Positions 53,213 to 63,372 are shown, counted from the stretch's first letter. The stretch is DNA of 64,000 bases from Lachnospiraceae bacterium (GCA_900766925.1 CAAFXG010000530.1:1-64000); one strand, 5' to 3'. Notes: a model not told the origin generated them from the letters alone. Made by a program: numbers and translations.

Positions 53213-54400
53213 TTATACAAGTGCAACTGTTTCTCTGGCAATCGCAAGCTCTTCGTTAGTCGGAACTACATATATAGGTATCCTCGAAGCTTCTGTAGAA
53301 ATCTTAACCTCTTCTCCACGAAGCTTATTTGCCTCATCATCAATTTCAACCCCAAGAAACTGAAGCCTGTCACATGTAAGCTTACGGACAAGAGGATCAT
53401 TCTCGCCAACGCCTGCCGTAAATACCACTGCATCCAAACCATTCATAGCCGCTGCGTAGCCACCGATAAACTTTGAAGCCTGATAACAGAATACATTCAT
53501 GGCAACCTCACATCGTAAATCTCCCGCAACAATTCCCTTATTAAGGTCGCGGAAATCGCTGGACTTACCTGATATACCAAAAACTCCCGACTCCTTGTTA
53601 AGTATGTTCATTATTTCGGAAATAGTCTTGCCTTCCTTATTGGCAATGAACTCTATTATGGCAGGGTCTATATTGCCGCTTCTTGTTCCCATTGTGATAC
53701 CTTCAAGAGGTGTGAGTCCCATTGTCGTATCCACAGACTTACCACCCTGTACGGCACAGATGCTCGCTCCGCCACCAAGATGACATACTACAATCTTAGT
53801 GTCCTCTATATTCTTTCCAAGAAGCTCGGCTGTCCTCTTAGAAACAAAGCTATGACTCGTACCATGGAAGCCATAACGTCTTATCTTATATTTCTCATAG
53901 TATTCATATGGAATACCATATGTATATGCATATGAAGGCATAGTCTGATGGAATGCCGTATCAAAAACAGCAACCTGTGGTACACCCGGCATAAGCTTCT
54001 CACATGCACGAATCCCGATAAGGTTAGCCGGATTATGTAATGGTGCAAGGTCATTACATTCTTCAATAGCGGCAAGCACTTCCTCATTAATCAACGCTGA
54101 TGATGCAAATTTTTCTCCTCCGTGAACAACTCTGTGTCCTATAGCCTGTATTTCATCAAGTGATGCAATAGCCCCCACCTCAGGGTCAATCAGTTTATCA
54201 AGTACAAGCTTTACTGCTGCACTATGGTCAGGCATTGCTTCCTCAACCGTAATCTTTTCTTTACCCATTGTCTGATGCGTAAGAACACCATCTAATTTAA
54301 TTCTCTCACAAATACCTTTTGCAAGTACGTTTTCAGATTGAGAATCTATAAGCTGATATTTAAGCGATGAGCTTCCACAATTGATAACTAATACCTTCAT
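53213..54400 (-). CDS. ackA: Acetate kinase
   Basis: AckA converts acetyl phosphate and ADP to acetate and ATP, a main ATP-yielding step in fermenting clostridia. The 395 residues show LVINCGSSSLKYQL, VCHLGGGASICAV and VFTAGVGENDPLVR. AAGGAG precedes the ATG. It follows pta after about 100 bases and probably shares its promoter. Confidence 0.98.
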   Translation of the reverse strand: MKVLVINCGSSSLKYQLIDSQSENVLAKGICERIKLDGVLTHQTMGKEKITVEEAMPDHSAAVKLVLDKLIDPEVGAIASLDEIQAIGHRVVHGGEKFASSALINEEVLAAIEECNDLAPLHNPANLIGIRACEKLMPGVPQVAVFDTAFHQTMPSYAYTYGIPYEYYEKYKIRRYGFHGTSHSFVSKRTAELLGKNIEDTKIVVCHLGGGASICAVQGGKSVDTTMGLTPLEGITMGTRSGNIDPAIIEFIANKEGKTISEIMNILNKESGVFGISGKSSDFRDLNKGIVAGDLRCEVAMNVFCYQASKFIGGYAAAMNGLDAVVFTAGVGENDPLVRKLTCDRLQFLGVEIDDEANKLRGEEVKISTEASRIPIYVVPTNEELAIARETVALV

Positions 54401-54447
54401 CTTAATCTCCTTTACACTTTTTAGATATATTTAAGCTTAATAATCAA

Positions 54448-54481
54448 GGTTGCCGAATTAATAAAATCTAACCCGACAACC
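54448..54481 (-). other. Hairpin between pta and ackA
   Basis: GGTTGTCG and CGGCAACC on the minus strand pair with one G-U and an 18-base loop; no T run follows. Possibly an mRNA processing or stability element in the pta-ackA transcript. Confidence 0.4.
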
Positions 54482-54501
54482 CAAAATAAAACCATATCGA
54501 A

Positions 54502-55503
54502 TTATACATCAAGTGCCTGTGCCTGAACAGCAGTAATAGCAACTACTCCGACAATATCATCTGCAGAACAGCCTCTTGATAAATCATTAACCGGCTTTGC
54601 AATTCCCTGAGTAATAGGACCATATGCATCAGCCTTTGCAAGTCTTTGGACAAGCTTATATCCAATATTACCCGCATCCAAATCCGGGAAAATAAGCACA
54701 TTGGCTTTACCGGCAACTGAGCTACCCGGTGCCTTAGACGCTGCAACAGAAGGAACAATCGCCGCATCAGACTGTAATTCACCATCACATTTCAATTCCG
54801 GACATTCTCTGTTTACTATCTTACACGCCTCAACAACCTTATCTACCTCAGGATGTTTAGCACTTCCCTTAGTTGAGTGAGAAAGCATTGCAACAATAGG
54901 CTCTTCCTGAACCAGAAGCTCGAAGGACTTAGCAGAGCTTTCAGCAATAGCTGCTAATTCTTCTGAATTCGGGCTCTGATTTAAACCGGCATCTGAAAAA
55001 ATAAAGGTTCCGCCCGCACCCATATCACAATTCGGAACAACAACCAGGAAAAATGCTGATACCAGCTTTGTACCCGGTGCAGTTTTAAGAATCTGAAGTG
55101 CTGCCCGCAAAACATTGGCAGACGAATTAACTGCACCCGCAACCATTCCATCTGCATCTCCGGCCTTGACCATAATACATCCAAAATATAAAACATTTGT
55201 GAGAAGTAGCTCCTTGGCTTCCTCTGGGGTAATTCCCTTTTTCTTCCTTAATTCAACAAGCAAAGCTACATAATCGTTAATTTTGTCACAGTCATACGGA
55301 TCTACAAACTCAGCACCCGATAAATCAAAACCAACGGCTCTTTTAACAATTGTTCCTTTATCACCAATTAAAATAACATTAGCTATACCCTCAGCAAGAA
55401 TCTTATGTGCTGCTTCGAGTGTACGCATGTCAGCAGTTTCAGGAAGTACAATTGTTTTTTTGTTAGCTTTTGCTCTTTTTTTGATAGTATCTATAAATCC
55501 CAC
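54502..55503 (-). CDS. pta: Phosphate acetyltransferase
   Basis: Pta makes acetyl phosphate from acetyl-CoA. The 333-residue short form has VLPETADMRTLEAAHKIL, GADVAI-type segment DGELQSDAAIVPSVA and VLIFPDLDAGNIGYKLVQRL. Translation starts at GTG (55503) with GGAG upstream. It heads the pta-ackA unit behind its own promoter. Confidence 0.97.
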   Translation of the reverse strand: MGFIDTIKKRAKANKKTIVLPETADMRTLEAAHKILAEGIANVILIGDKGTIVKRAVGFDLSGAEFVDPYDCDKINDYVALLVELRKKKGITPEEAKELLLTNVLYFGCIMVKAGDADGMVAGAVNSSANVLRAALQILKTAPGTKLVSAFFLVVVPNCDMGAGGTFIFSDAGLNQSPNSEELAAIAESSAKSFELLVQEEPIVAMLSHSTKGSAKHPEVDKVVEACKIVNRECPELKCDGELQSDAAIVPSVAASKAPGSSVAGKANVLIFPDLDAGNIGYKLVQRLAKADAYGPITQGIAKPVNDLSRGCSADDIVGVVAITAVQAQALDV

Positions 55504-55534
55504 TGTTCTTCTCCTCTAGCTATGTATTAACTTT

Positions 55535-55563
55535 ATTATAATAAAAAATATTTTTGTATACAA
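55535..55563 (-). promoter_or_regulatory. SigA promoter of pta-ackA
   Basis: TTGTAT (55558-55563) and TATAAT (55535-55540) on the minus strand, 17 bases apart, about 30 bases before the pta start. Confidence 0.72.
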
Positions 55564-55576
55564 CAATAATTTGTCC

Positions 55577-55605
55577 AAAAATTGTCTTTTTATAAGAACA
55601 ATTTT
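55577..55605 (-). terminator. AU-rich terminator of the GGDEF gene
   Basis: AAAATTGTTCTT and AAAGACAATTTT on the minus strand form a stem that overlaps the stop codon of the GGDEF gene; T residues end the right arm. Strength is uncertain because the stem is AU-rich. Confidence 0.5.
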
Positions 55606-57298
55606 AGTTTTTGTCTATATCAGGATTATCCATAACCAATCTGCCTCTGCCATGCTCCTTACCATAGTACATCGCCTTGTCGGCTCTGCTAACCAAAAGC
55701 TCAGTATTGCTACATATTGACGGATATGTAGTAAATCCTATACACACATTAATCGAAAAAACAGTATCATTAAAGGGTATCTTCACTGCTCTAATTTCTG
55801 AATGCATCTCCTCCAGCACAGAAAGCATATCCCTTTCATTATATCCAGGCAATACAAGAAGAAATTCTTCACCACCATATCTACAGCAAAATCCATTATA
55901 TTTTATTGCGTATTTCTCAGCTGTAGCCGCAACACTCTTTATTACCTCATCACCGGTAAGATGTCCGTAAGTATCATTTACATTCTTAAACTTATCTATG
56001 TCAAAGAGTGCAACTGAAAGAAATTCATTGTTTTCTTCCGCTTTCTTCGATGCATTAGCAATTAACTCATTGAAATACAGTCTGTTATAAATTCCTGTAA
56101 GTCCATCCTTTCTTGCCATATCCTGAGTCTTCAGGTATAAAAGCGTACTCTTAAGAGTAATGTTAAGCTCCGCAATACAAGATTCATAGTAATTAAGTCC
56201 ACTATCAAAGAAGTCAACCTTATCTGAACCAACCATCATTAATCCTACTATTCTGTCAGCACCAACAATAGGTAGTGCAGCAAAGGTTTTCATATTTGCA
56301 TCACCGATAAACTTATACTGTTCCAATGCAGTACCGGTTATTATAACCGGATTTGACTGTCTTGAAAGCATATCGCTATATATTCTTGAGATTTCTTTTT
56401 TGAGGCGCTGTTCCATAGAAGTATAATTTGACTTAATCACGATGCTTGGCTGACTATTCATATATACATCTTTGTCAATGTAAATTGCACATATCTTTGC
56501 CTTTTTTATCTCAACTATTGCATCAGACATTACATTAAGACATTTCAGAATATCAGTAGTTGATGCCATATACTTCATAAGATCAGTCTGAGATTTAATC
56601 TCTTTGTTATTCTGTTCCAAATTTCTTATAGCTTTGGCAAGATCAATCTTCTGATAATTAATCTGCTCATTAATTGCTTTAACCCTCTCCTGATATTCCA
56701 ATAATTTTTCATTGTCTGATTCCACATGAGAAAGCTTAAGTTTAAGCTTATTTATCTCCATTGAGCATGTATCATTTTGGAGAGACATCCATGATATGAT
56801 AAAGAATATGGCAACATACACTACTATATGTGTAAGTATATAGCATAGCCATGTAGCCTGACTCATAGACGCATATGCTATCACAGCATTTACAAAAACC
56901 GGTCCAATAAGCATTATTTTTCTAATTGACAAAGTAGTTTTGTCATAATCTGTTCCATATATTGCGAACTCAATGGACAAAATAAAAACAACTGCAATTA
57001 TACTTGTTATCACAATCACATTGACACCAACTATCGGCTCTAACGCATTAAATGCAAGAAGCTCTAAATATCTTGCCGTATAGAATACATTCATGGACTC
57101 AAAATAATGTGCTTTAAAAAGGAAAAAGTCTGCAAGCATAATAAACAGCACAACAAGACAGAATATTACTACTCTGTCTGTGTTATCAGTAAACTTTAAC
57201 AATCTCGTAAGTACAGCTATTATCATTAAAATTGTATAAAGCACATTATGAAACGCCAAATGATGAATTATGAAATTATCAAGCTTAAAATCGCTCAT
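55604..57298 (-). CDS. Membrane GGDEF protein, probable diguanylate cyclase
   Basis: The 564-residue protein has about six membrane helices in the first 175 residues, a coiled coil (about 180-245), a GAF-like domain (about 250-385) and a C-terminal GGDEF domain. The active-site loop reads GGEEF (475-479), and MARKDGLTGIYNRLYFNELI is typical, so synthesis of c-di-GMP is expected. The RxxD inhibitory site five residues ahead is absent, so product inhibition there is unlikely. It follows the FtsA-like gene by eight bases. Confidence 0.9.
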   Translation of the reverse strand: MSDFKLDNFIIHHLAFHNVLYTILMIIAVLTRLLKFTDNTDRVVIFCLVVLFIMLADFFLFKAHYFESMNVFYTARYLELLAFNALEPIVGVNVIVITSIIAVVFILSIEFAIYGTDYDKTTLSIRKIMLIGPVFVNAVIAYASMSQATWLCYILTHIVVYVAIFFIISWMSLQNDTCSMEINKLKLKLSHVESDNEKLLEYQERVKAINEQINYQKIDLAKAIRNLEQNNKEIKSQTDLMKYMASTTDILKCLNVMSDAIVEIKKAKICAIYIDKDVYMNSQPSIVIKSNYTSMEQRLKKEISRIYSDMLSRQSNPVIITGTALEQYKFIGDANMKTFAALPIVGADRIVGLMMVGSDKVDFFDSGLNYYESCIAELNITLKSTLLYLKTQDMARKDGLTGIYNRLYFNELIANASKKAEENNEFLSVALFDIDKFKNVNDTYGHLTGDEVIKSVAATAEKYAIKYNGFCCRYGGEEFLLVLPGYNERDMLSVLEEMHSEIRAVKIPFNDTVFSINVCIGFTTYPSICSNTELLVSRADKAMYYGKEHGRGRLVMDNPDIDKN

Positions 57299-57306
57299 AA
57301 TTTATC

Positions 57307-59418
57307 TCACTTCTCCCAATATATATCAATTATCGCACCATCATGCAGGGTTTCGGTATATTCCGCATGATGACCATCAATTTCAGTTACAAGCCTTGTA
57401 CCATGCACATTCTGAAGGTCAAAAGGATAAAAATCAAATATATCAACAAACATATATGATGACTTTCCGCTCATTACTACCGGCTGTTTATTGACTACAA
57501 CCATCATATCTCTGACAGGTAATTCCTTAGCCTCGTCCCTTGCTTCCTCATCTGTCTGTGCTTCAATTATAGACTCATCAATTGCAAGCTCCTCTTGTCT
57601 TTGCTTGCGTTGTATACGTTCTTCCTCAGTCTCCTCCGGTAAATCCGTAAATTTCACTTCATCATTCCATGTGACAACAAAATTATCATAAATTTTATCC
57701 TCACCTGTGGCTTCTTTGTTATTAATCATAACAACTGTCTCCGGATGGACATCCATATAGGCGAACAACTGCTCTAAGGTATAGTAAGACTGCATCTCAA
57801 TCACATCACCGTCACAGATATTATACAGTCTTGATTCCGGTTTTCCGTTAACTAATGCAAACTTTGGACATGTAATATATGTATTATTTACCTTAAAATT
57901 AAGTACTCCGCTGTATTCAGGTAATGATTCAAGCAATATCTCAGCCGATTTACCCTCCGTTGATGTCTCAATCTCAATTCTGTCGTTGGCTTCAATAACG
58001 GCATTCATGCCTACAATATCACCATTTCTCCTGATAACGGCAGCTTCTCCGTTGTATCCTCTTACTATTCTTGATTTACCGTTAATCCTAAATGTAATAT
58101 CTGCTCCGCGTTTAGGGAAAAGGTCTTCGTTTGGCAGACCATACTGTACTGCTGCATCAAAAATAGTCAGCTTGTTATTATTATATAATTTGATACGCTC
58201 ACCATTAACATTTACAAAAATAAAATTATTCTTCTGGTCAAAATAATTAAGACAAATTCCTACCGGAGTAACATAAAGAGAGTCTTTCTTAAAATCCTCA
58301 ATCAGGAAATTAATATCATTCATAACCTCCTGACCTCTTAAGGCAACCCTTTCCTCCATAATTCCAAGAGACTTGGCAAGATAACCGGTAAAGCCTGTGA
58401 GCTTACCGCCACCACCTACGACAAAAACTGCACTGACAGCTTCACCGCAATTAAGCTCAATTATTTTGGCAGCAATCTTTGAAGTAATATCCTTCATTAT
58501 TTTATCAAGGGTATCAAGGATTTCACCGGGCGTTATCTTATGACTTATACCCATAATATCCTTATATGAGATTGTCTTTCGCTTTATACCTGCAGTTTTA
58601 AGTTTTTCAGCGGTTTCAAAATCAATAAGATACTTCTTCACCAGTTCTTCCGTAAGCTCGTCACCGGCAGCCGGAATCATACCATAACCAATTATACTTC
58701 CATCCTTGGTTATACAGATATCTGAGGTTCCTGCTCCAACATCAACAAGCGCAATATTAAGCAGTCTAAAATGCTCCGGAATTGCAACATTAATTGCAGC
58801 GATAGGCTCCAATGTAAGATTAGACACATATAAGCCGGCCTGCTCTACAGCCGCATAAAGGCTGCTGACAACCTCTTCAGGAAGAAAGGTAGCAAGTACA
58901 TCTGCTCCAATCTTCGTCCCCTTGTGTCCTTCAAGATTAAGAATTTCGTAATCATTCAAATAATATTTGACCACTGTGTATCCTACACAGTAATATTTAA
59001 CATCATCTTTACTCTCAGACAATTCCTCAAGAATAATATCATGTGCTTTTTCAACACCAATCAAATCTATTGAGTGAATATATTCCTGTGTAATTGTTGT
59101 ATTTTCACTAAATTCATAGTCGCCATGACCCACAGCCGTCTTAAGCACACGACCGGCTGCAGCAATACACACATCAGTAAGTTTTCTACCGCCAAGCTGC
59201 TTTTCTAATTCATTTTTGACATAGCAAATATCTTCACTAACCTTATTTATATCATGAATCTGTCCGTCAATCATGGAACGGGTATCATGATATTTTACAG
59301 CCATGGCCACTACATTAAATTTATTCTGTTCCTTATATCCAACTGTACCAACAATACTTCTCGTACCAATATCAAGTCCAAAAACCAGGGGTTCAGGATA
59401 CTTAGTAACTGCAGCCAT
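57307..59418 (-). CDS. FtsA-like ATPase with long beta-grasp-like C-terminal extension
   Basis: Residues 11-390 match the FtsA/PilM actin-like fold: FGLDIGTRSIVGTV, an inserted SHS2-like part, ALVDVGAGTSDICI and VFVVGGGGKLTGF. Typical FtsA proteins have about 420 residues; this one has 703. The extra part (395-703) shows repeated strand-turn patterns such as FVNVNGERIKLYNNNKL, ITFRINGKSRIV, and VTEIDGHHAEYTETLHDGAI, separated by a charged linker (594-632). The membrane-binding amphipathic helix at the usual FtsA C-terminus is not seen. GGGAGG precedes the ATG. Neighbours are coaE and the GGDEF gene, and no ftsZ is near, so a division role is uncertain. Confidence 0.8.
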   Translation of the reverse strand: MAAVTKYPEPLVFGLDIGTRSIVGTVGYKEQNKFNVVAMAVKYHDTRSMIDGQIHDINKVSEDICYVKNELEKQLGGRKLTDVCIAAAGRVLKTAVGHGDYEFSENTTITQEYIHSIDLIGVEKAHDIILEELSESKDDVKYYCVGYTVVKYYLNDYEILNLEGHKGTKIGADVLATFLPEEVVSSLYAAVEQAGLYVSNLTLEPIAAINVAIPEHFRLLNIALVDVGAGTSDICITKDGSIIGYGMIPAAGDELTEELVKKYLIDFETAEKLKTAGIKRKTISYKDIMGISHKITPGEILDTLDKIMKDITSKIAAKIIELNCGEAVSAVFVVGGGGKLTGFTGYLAKSLGIMEERVALRGQEVMNDINFLIEDFKKDSLYVTPVGICLNYFDQKNNFIFVNVNGERIKLYNNNKLTIFDAAVQYGLPNEDLFPKRGADITFRINGKSRIVRGYNGEAAVIRRNGDIVGMNAVIEANDRIEIETSTEGKSAEILLESLPEYSGVLNFKVNNTYITCPKFALVNGKPESRLYNICDGDVIEMQSYYTLEQLFAYMDVHPETVVMINNKEATGEDKIYDNFVVTWNDEVKFTDLPEETEEERIQRKQRQEELAIDESIIEAQTDEEARDEAKELPVRDMMVVVNKQPVVMSGKSSYMFVDIFDFYPFDLQNVHGTRLVTEIDGHHAEYTETLHDGAIIDIYWEK

Positions 59419-59446
59419 AAGCTTCCTCCCGATATCAAAACATTAT

Positions 59447-60067
59447 TTAGTTCATTATATCACTTTCTAATAATTTATTCAACCGCACTTCTAGTTGTTT
59501 TGATGAATTTTCATAGTCAAATTGATTATTTATCGTATAATTTGCATATTTTTTGTAGTATTCATCCGGTTCCTGACTATCAAACATTGCTATACATTTT
59601 TCACGTGTATATCCCCTTGACTCAATCAGACGCTTAATTCTTTCTTCCCTGTCAACCCATATATACCATATTTCATCGCAAATTTCTTTATAACCATCCT
59701 GGATTAACAATGCTGCTTCAATTACAAAAAGCCTGCACTTTTTTTGATTTTCCGCTTCACTTATCTGACTCTTTATTTCTTCCTTAACCAGAGGATGGGA
59801 CAGCTTGTTGAGCAAAGCAAGCTTTTTATTATCATTAAACACAATTTCTCCAAGCTTTGTTCTGTCTATTTCATATGGATATTCCTTTGATAATATTTCA
59901 CGTCCAAAACTCTTAACAATTGCATTATATATTTCCTTTTGAGGTTCCATTAACTCATGAGCCAACTTATCAGCCTCAATTATATATGCATCATAATTGT
60001 TTTTCAGGTCATAGAGTACACGGCTCTTACCTGAACCTACACCGCCTGTTATTCCCAATACTATCAT
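59447..60067 (-). CDS. coaE: Dephospho-CoA kinase
   Basis: CoaE phosphorylates dephospho-CoA, the last step of CoA synthesis. The 206 residues start with the P-loop MIVLGITGGVGSGKSRVL and include the DADKLAH-like IIEADKLAHELM. GGAGAAAAG lies before the ATG. It follows polA by 17 bases; polA-coaE is a common order in Firmicutes. Confidence 0.96.
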   Translation of the reverse strand: MIVLGITGGVGSGKSRVLYDLKNNYDAYIIEADKLAHELMEPQKEIYNAIVKSFGREILSKEYPYEIDRTKLGEIVFNDNKKLALLNKLSHPLVKEEIKSQISEAENQKKCRLFVIEAALLIQDGYKEICDEIWYIWVDREERIKRLIESRGYTREKCIAMFDSQEPDEYYKKYANYTINNQFDYENSSKQLEVRLNKLLESDIMN

Positions 60068-60084
60068 ATACTTTTCTCCAAATT

Positions 60085-62712
60085 CTATTTTGCATCGTAC
60101 CAGCTGTCACCACAATGCATATCAACAATTAAAGGCACCTTTAACTGTGCCGCATTCATCATGTCAGACACCAGAATATCTTTAACCTCATCTATCTCAT
60201 CCTTTGCAGTCTCAATTAAAAGCTCATCATGAATCTGCAAAACAAGCCTTGATTTTAAATTTCTCTTTTTGAGCTCAGAATTCACACGAATCATGGCAAT
60301 TTTGATAATATCCGCTGCAGTTCCCTGAATAGGCGAATTCATTGCTGCTCTCTCACCAAAGCTTCTTGTCATAAAATTCGAAGAAGCAAGCTCAGGCAAA
60401 GGTCTGCGTCTTCCAAACATTGTTACAGAATAGCCTCTTTTCTTGGCATCAGCCACCGCCTCGTCAAGAAAATGTTTTACCCCTCCATAGGTTTCAAAAT
60501 ATTTTTCAATATATCCCTCTGCTTCCTTGCGCGATATATCCAGGTCCTGGCCTAAACCAAATGAACTGATTCCATACACTATTCCAAAATTCACAGCCTT
60601 GGCCCTTCGTCTCATGAGGCTGTCAACCTTATCTATAGGCACACCAAATACCTCCGATGCGGTAATTGAATGTATATCCGTTCCCTTATGATATGCCTGA
60701 ATCAATGTGTCATCATTAGAAAAATGTGCAAGAACTCGGAGCTCAATCTGTGAATAATCCGCATCCAAAAATACATAACCATCCTCAGGAATAAATACCT
60801 TTCTTATTTCCCTGCCTAAAGGAAGCCTCGTTGGAATGTTCTGCAGGTTAGGTTCTGTTGAGCTTATTCTTCCTGTCGCTGTTACTGTCTGATTGAACTT
60901 TCCATGTATTCTTCCGTCTTCCCTTATATAAGAGGACATCCCCTCCACATATGTCGAGTTAAGTTTGGTAAGTTGCCTGTATTCCAGTATTTCATCAATA
61001 ATAGGGTGTTCACCACTAAGCTTTTCCAAAACCTCCACACTTGTCGAATAACCGGTTTTTGTCTTTTTTCCACTCTTTAATCCCAAATCCTCAAAAAGGA
61101 CTTCACCAAGCTGTCTGGTTGAATTAATATTAAAGCTCTTTCCTGCATGCATGTAAATACTGTTAATCAGCTCATCAATCCTTGTCTTAAGATTGTCACC
61201 ATACCTTCTGAGTGCATCTGCATCTACCCGTATACCATTTTTCTCCATATCATACAGAGAATAAACACATGGCAACTCAATTTTACTATATAAATCATAC
61301 ATTTCTGCATCATCAATCGCAGCCTTAATTTTACCGTATGCCATATAAGGTACCAGAGACATAAATGCAATATAATCAGATATATTTGCATCACTAAGAG
61401 AGAAATAGTTAATTTCCTGTTTACCTACAAGCTCCTTAAAACCAGGTAAGCTTATACCCAGATAATCTCTTGCAATATCATCATATGAATAAGTCTCCTT
61501 TAAAGGATTAAGAAGATATGCTGCAACCTTGCAGTCAAATACATTATGGTTCTCATTTAAAGGTATATACTTAAGTATGGCTTTAACATCAAGACATACA
61601 AGTACCTTCTCACATGCAAGGTCTGTCAACAAATCCGATATCATTTCAATTGTAATACCATCCATGATTCTAAATATATAAACTCTGTTTTTATTGCAAC
61701 AAATCGAAGCTGCTATAGCCTCACCGTTTCCTTCTATGACTGAAAATGATATTACATCTGATTTTTTGATGATATCCAAAGCATTACGATAATGCTCGGC
61801 ATCATCTATATTTTCTATATCAAAATTAAGTTTTTCTTCTTTTTCGACGCCATCAAACTTACCCAAAAGACTTTTAAATTCCAGCTCGCTAAACAATTCA
61901 TAGGATTGTTTATTAAATGCATCCTTATAAAGCATGTCATCAAGCGATATATCCAGTTTACAATCCAGCTTAATGGTAGCAAGCTCCTTTGACATGTATG
62001 CCTGTTTCTTAAATTGCTCAAGATTATCACGCATTTTGCTCTTCTTCATTGAATCAATTGCAGCGTAAATATTATCCAGTGAACCAAATTCCTGTAAAAG
62101 CTTTGAAGCTGTTTTCTCGCCAATCCCCGGTACACCCGGAATATTATCTGAGGCATCTCCCATCAGCCCCTTCATATCAATAAATGTGACCGGATCTACT
62201 CCATATGCATTCTTAACATCATCCGAATAATAATGTTCAATTACTGTTTTACCTGCCTTAGTTTTAGGCAGCTTTATTTTGATTTTATCAGTGGCAAGCT
62301 GTAGCAAATCCCTGTCTCCTGAAAGTACAGTGACCTCGTACCCTGCATTATCACCTATTCTTGACAATGTTCCAAGAATATCATCAGCCTCATAGCCTTC
62401 GTGCTCGATGGTCGTTATATTCATCGCATGCAATACCTCTTTGATTAGAGGGATCTGTTCACGCAGTTCATCCGGCATGGGCTTTCTTGTTCCCTTATAT
62501 TCAGGAAACATTTCATGTCTGAATGTGGGATGCTTAACATCAAAAGCCACACACATATGTGTTATATTTTCTTCTTCAACTGCCTTAAGCATAATATTAA
62601 TGAAACCAAGCACAGCATTTGTATGTCTGCCGTCTGACGTTGTCAAATCAGGCAATCCATAAAACGCTCTGTTCAAAATACTATTTCCATCTACTAATAA
62701 TAATTTATTCAT
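60085..62712 (-). CDS. polA: DNA polymerase I
   Basis: PolA fills gaps and removes RNA primers. The 875 residues have a 5'-3' exonuclease domain (about 1-290; GLMGDASDNIPGVPGIGEKT), a degenerate 3'-5' exonuclease domain (about 310-470) where the first acidic motif is replaced by VISFSVIEGNGEA, and the polymerase domain with DADYSQIELRVLAH and QIHDELLIE. Loss of proofreading is common in Gram-positive PolA. The ATG at 62712 follows GAGGTG; an ATG two codons earlier is less well spaced. Confidence 0.97.
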   Translation of the reverse strand: MNKLLLVDGNSILNRAFYGLPDLTTSDGRHTNAVLGFINIMLKAVEEENITHMCVAFDVKHPTFRHEMFPEYKGTRKPMPDELREQIPLIKEVLHAMNITTIEHEGYEADDILGTLSRIGDNAGYEVTVLSGDRDLLQLATDKIKIKLPKTKAGKTVIEHYYSDDVKNAYGVDPVTFIDMKGLMGDASDNIPGVPGIGEKTASKLLQEFGSLDNIYAAIDSMKKSKMRDNLEQFKKQAYMSKELATIKLDCKLDISLDDMLYKDAFNKQSYELFSELEFKSLLGKFDGVEKEEKLNFDIENIDDAEHYRNALDIIKKSDVISFSVIEGNGEAIAASICCNKNRVYIFRIMDGITIEMISDLLTDLACEKVLVCLDVKAILKYIPLNENHNVFDCKVAAYLLNPLKETYSYDDIARDYLGISLPGFKELVGKQEINYFSLSDANISDYIAFMSLVPYMAYGKIKAAIDDAEMYDLYSKIELPCVYSLYDMEKNGIRVDADALRRYGDNLKTRIDELINSIYMHAGKSFNINSTRQLGEVLFEDLGLKSGKKTKTGYSTSVEVLEKLSGEHPIIDEILEYRQLTKLNSTYVEGMSSYIREDGRIHGKFNQTVTATGRISSTEPNLQNIPTRLPLGREIRKVFIPEDGYVFLDADYSQIELRVLAHFSNDDTLIQAYHKGTDIHSITASEVFGVPIDKVDSLMRRRAKAVNFGIVYGISSFGLGQDLDISRKEAEGYIEKYFETYGGVKHFLDEAVADAKKRGYSVTMFGRRRPLPELASSNFMTRSFGERAAMNSPIQGTAADIIKIAMIRVNSELKKRNLKSRLVLQIHDELLIETAKDEIDEVKDILVSDMMNAAQLKVPLIVDMHCGDSWYDAK

Positions 62713-62719
62713 AAACACC

Positions 62720-63280
62720 TCAATTATCTGTGATTTTGTCTAATTCCTTTTCGATGTTATCATTTATATAAGAATGTGCCAGATTATAATCATGCACCCG
62801 CTCATAAAATGTAATCTCCCGCGGTTTTTCCTCATGTGCATTCATTATAACTATATCATCCCCACACATATTAATATAATCAGCAAAATTATCATAAAAA
62901 AAAGTCTCTCCCTGTGCCTGCTTCTTCATTCTCTGTTCAATATTATATACTTTATTCAGACAGGCATTATAAAATACAAGAACGGCAAACACAGCCGCAA
63001 TCAAAAACACACCAAAAGTAGATAATTTAAATCGTTTAACAGTTTTTACCTTGTTTTCAATTCTGTTTAATTCATTATTTAGATCTTTTTTGAAATCCTG
63101 AGATAATTCTTCATTGTTGTCCACCTGTCGTATTCCTACAATAAGTGTATAATATATCTCCAGCTCCTCAGAACAATTTGGGCAATATCGCATATGACGC
63201 ACGAATTCTGTCACCTTATCATCAGGAAGCTTTTTTTCTATAAAAGCCATAATATTCGATTGTGCTTCAAGACAAGTCAT
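62720..63280 (-). CDS. Zinc-finger membrane protein resembling an anti-sigma factor
   Basis: The 186-residue protein begins with a putative zinc finger of the zf-HC2/ZAS type (residues 1-45, with RHMRYCPNC), has one membrane helix near 88-107 (FGVFLIAAVFAVLVFYNA) and an outside C-terminal part. This layout is that of anti-sigma factors, but no sigma factor gene is next to it. GAGGTG lies seven bases before the ATG at 63280. It ends seven bases before polA, so it is co-transcribed with polA-coaE. Confidence 0.78.
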   Translation of the reverse strand: MTCLEAQSNIMAFIEKKLPDDKVTEFVRHMRYCPNCSEELEIYYTLIVGIRQVDNNEELSQDFKKDLNNELNRIENKVKTVKRFKLSTFGVFLIAAVFAVLVFYNACLNKVYNIEQRMKKQAQGETFFYDNFADYINMCGDDIVIMNAHEEKPREITFYERVHDYNLAHSYINDNIEKELDKITDN

Positions 63281-63327
63281 AACCAATCACCTCAAATTAC
63301 TAATTCACAAGCAGCCTTTAAAAACAT

Positions 63328-63358
63328 AAGAACCCGGACCACACCGATCCAGGTTCTT
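63328..63358 (-). terminator. Intrinsic terminator after ilvC
   Basis: AAGAACC and GGTTCTT arms with an extended stem (GGA/TCC) on the minus strand, followed by ATGTTTTTA; about 15 bases past the ilvC stop. Confidence 0.72.
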
Positions 63359-63372
63359 AAAATCATTTAATC

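Noticed and set aside
59254..59637. 127-codon plus-strand frame
   Set aside because: Antisense to coaE and the start of the FtsA-like gene; no translation signals and no recognisable motif.
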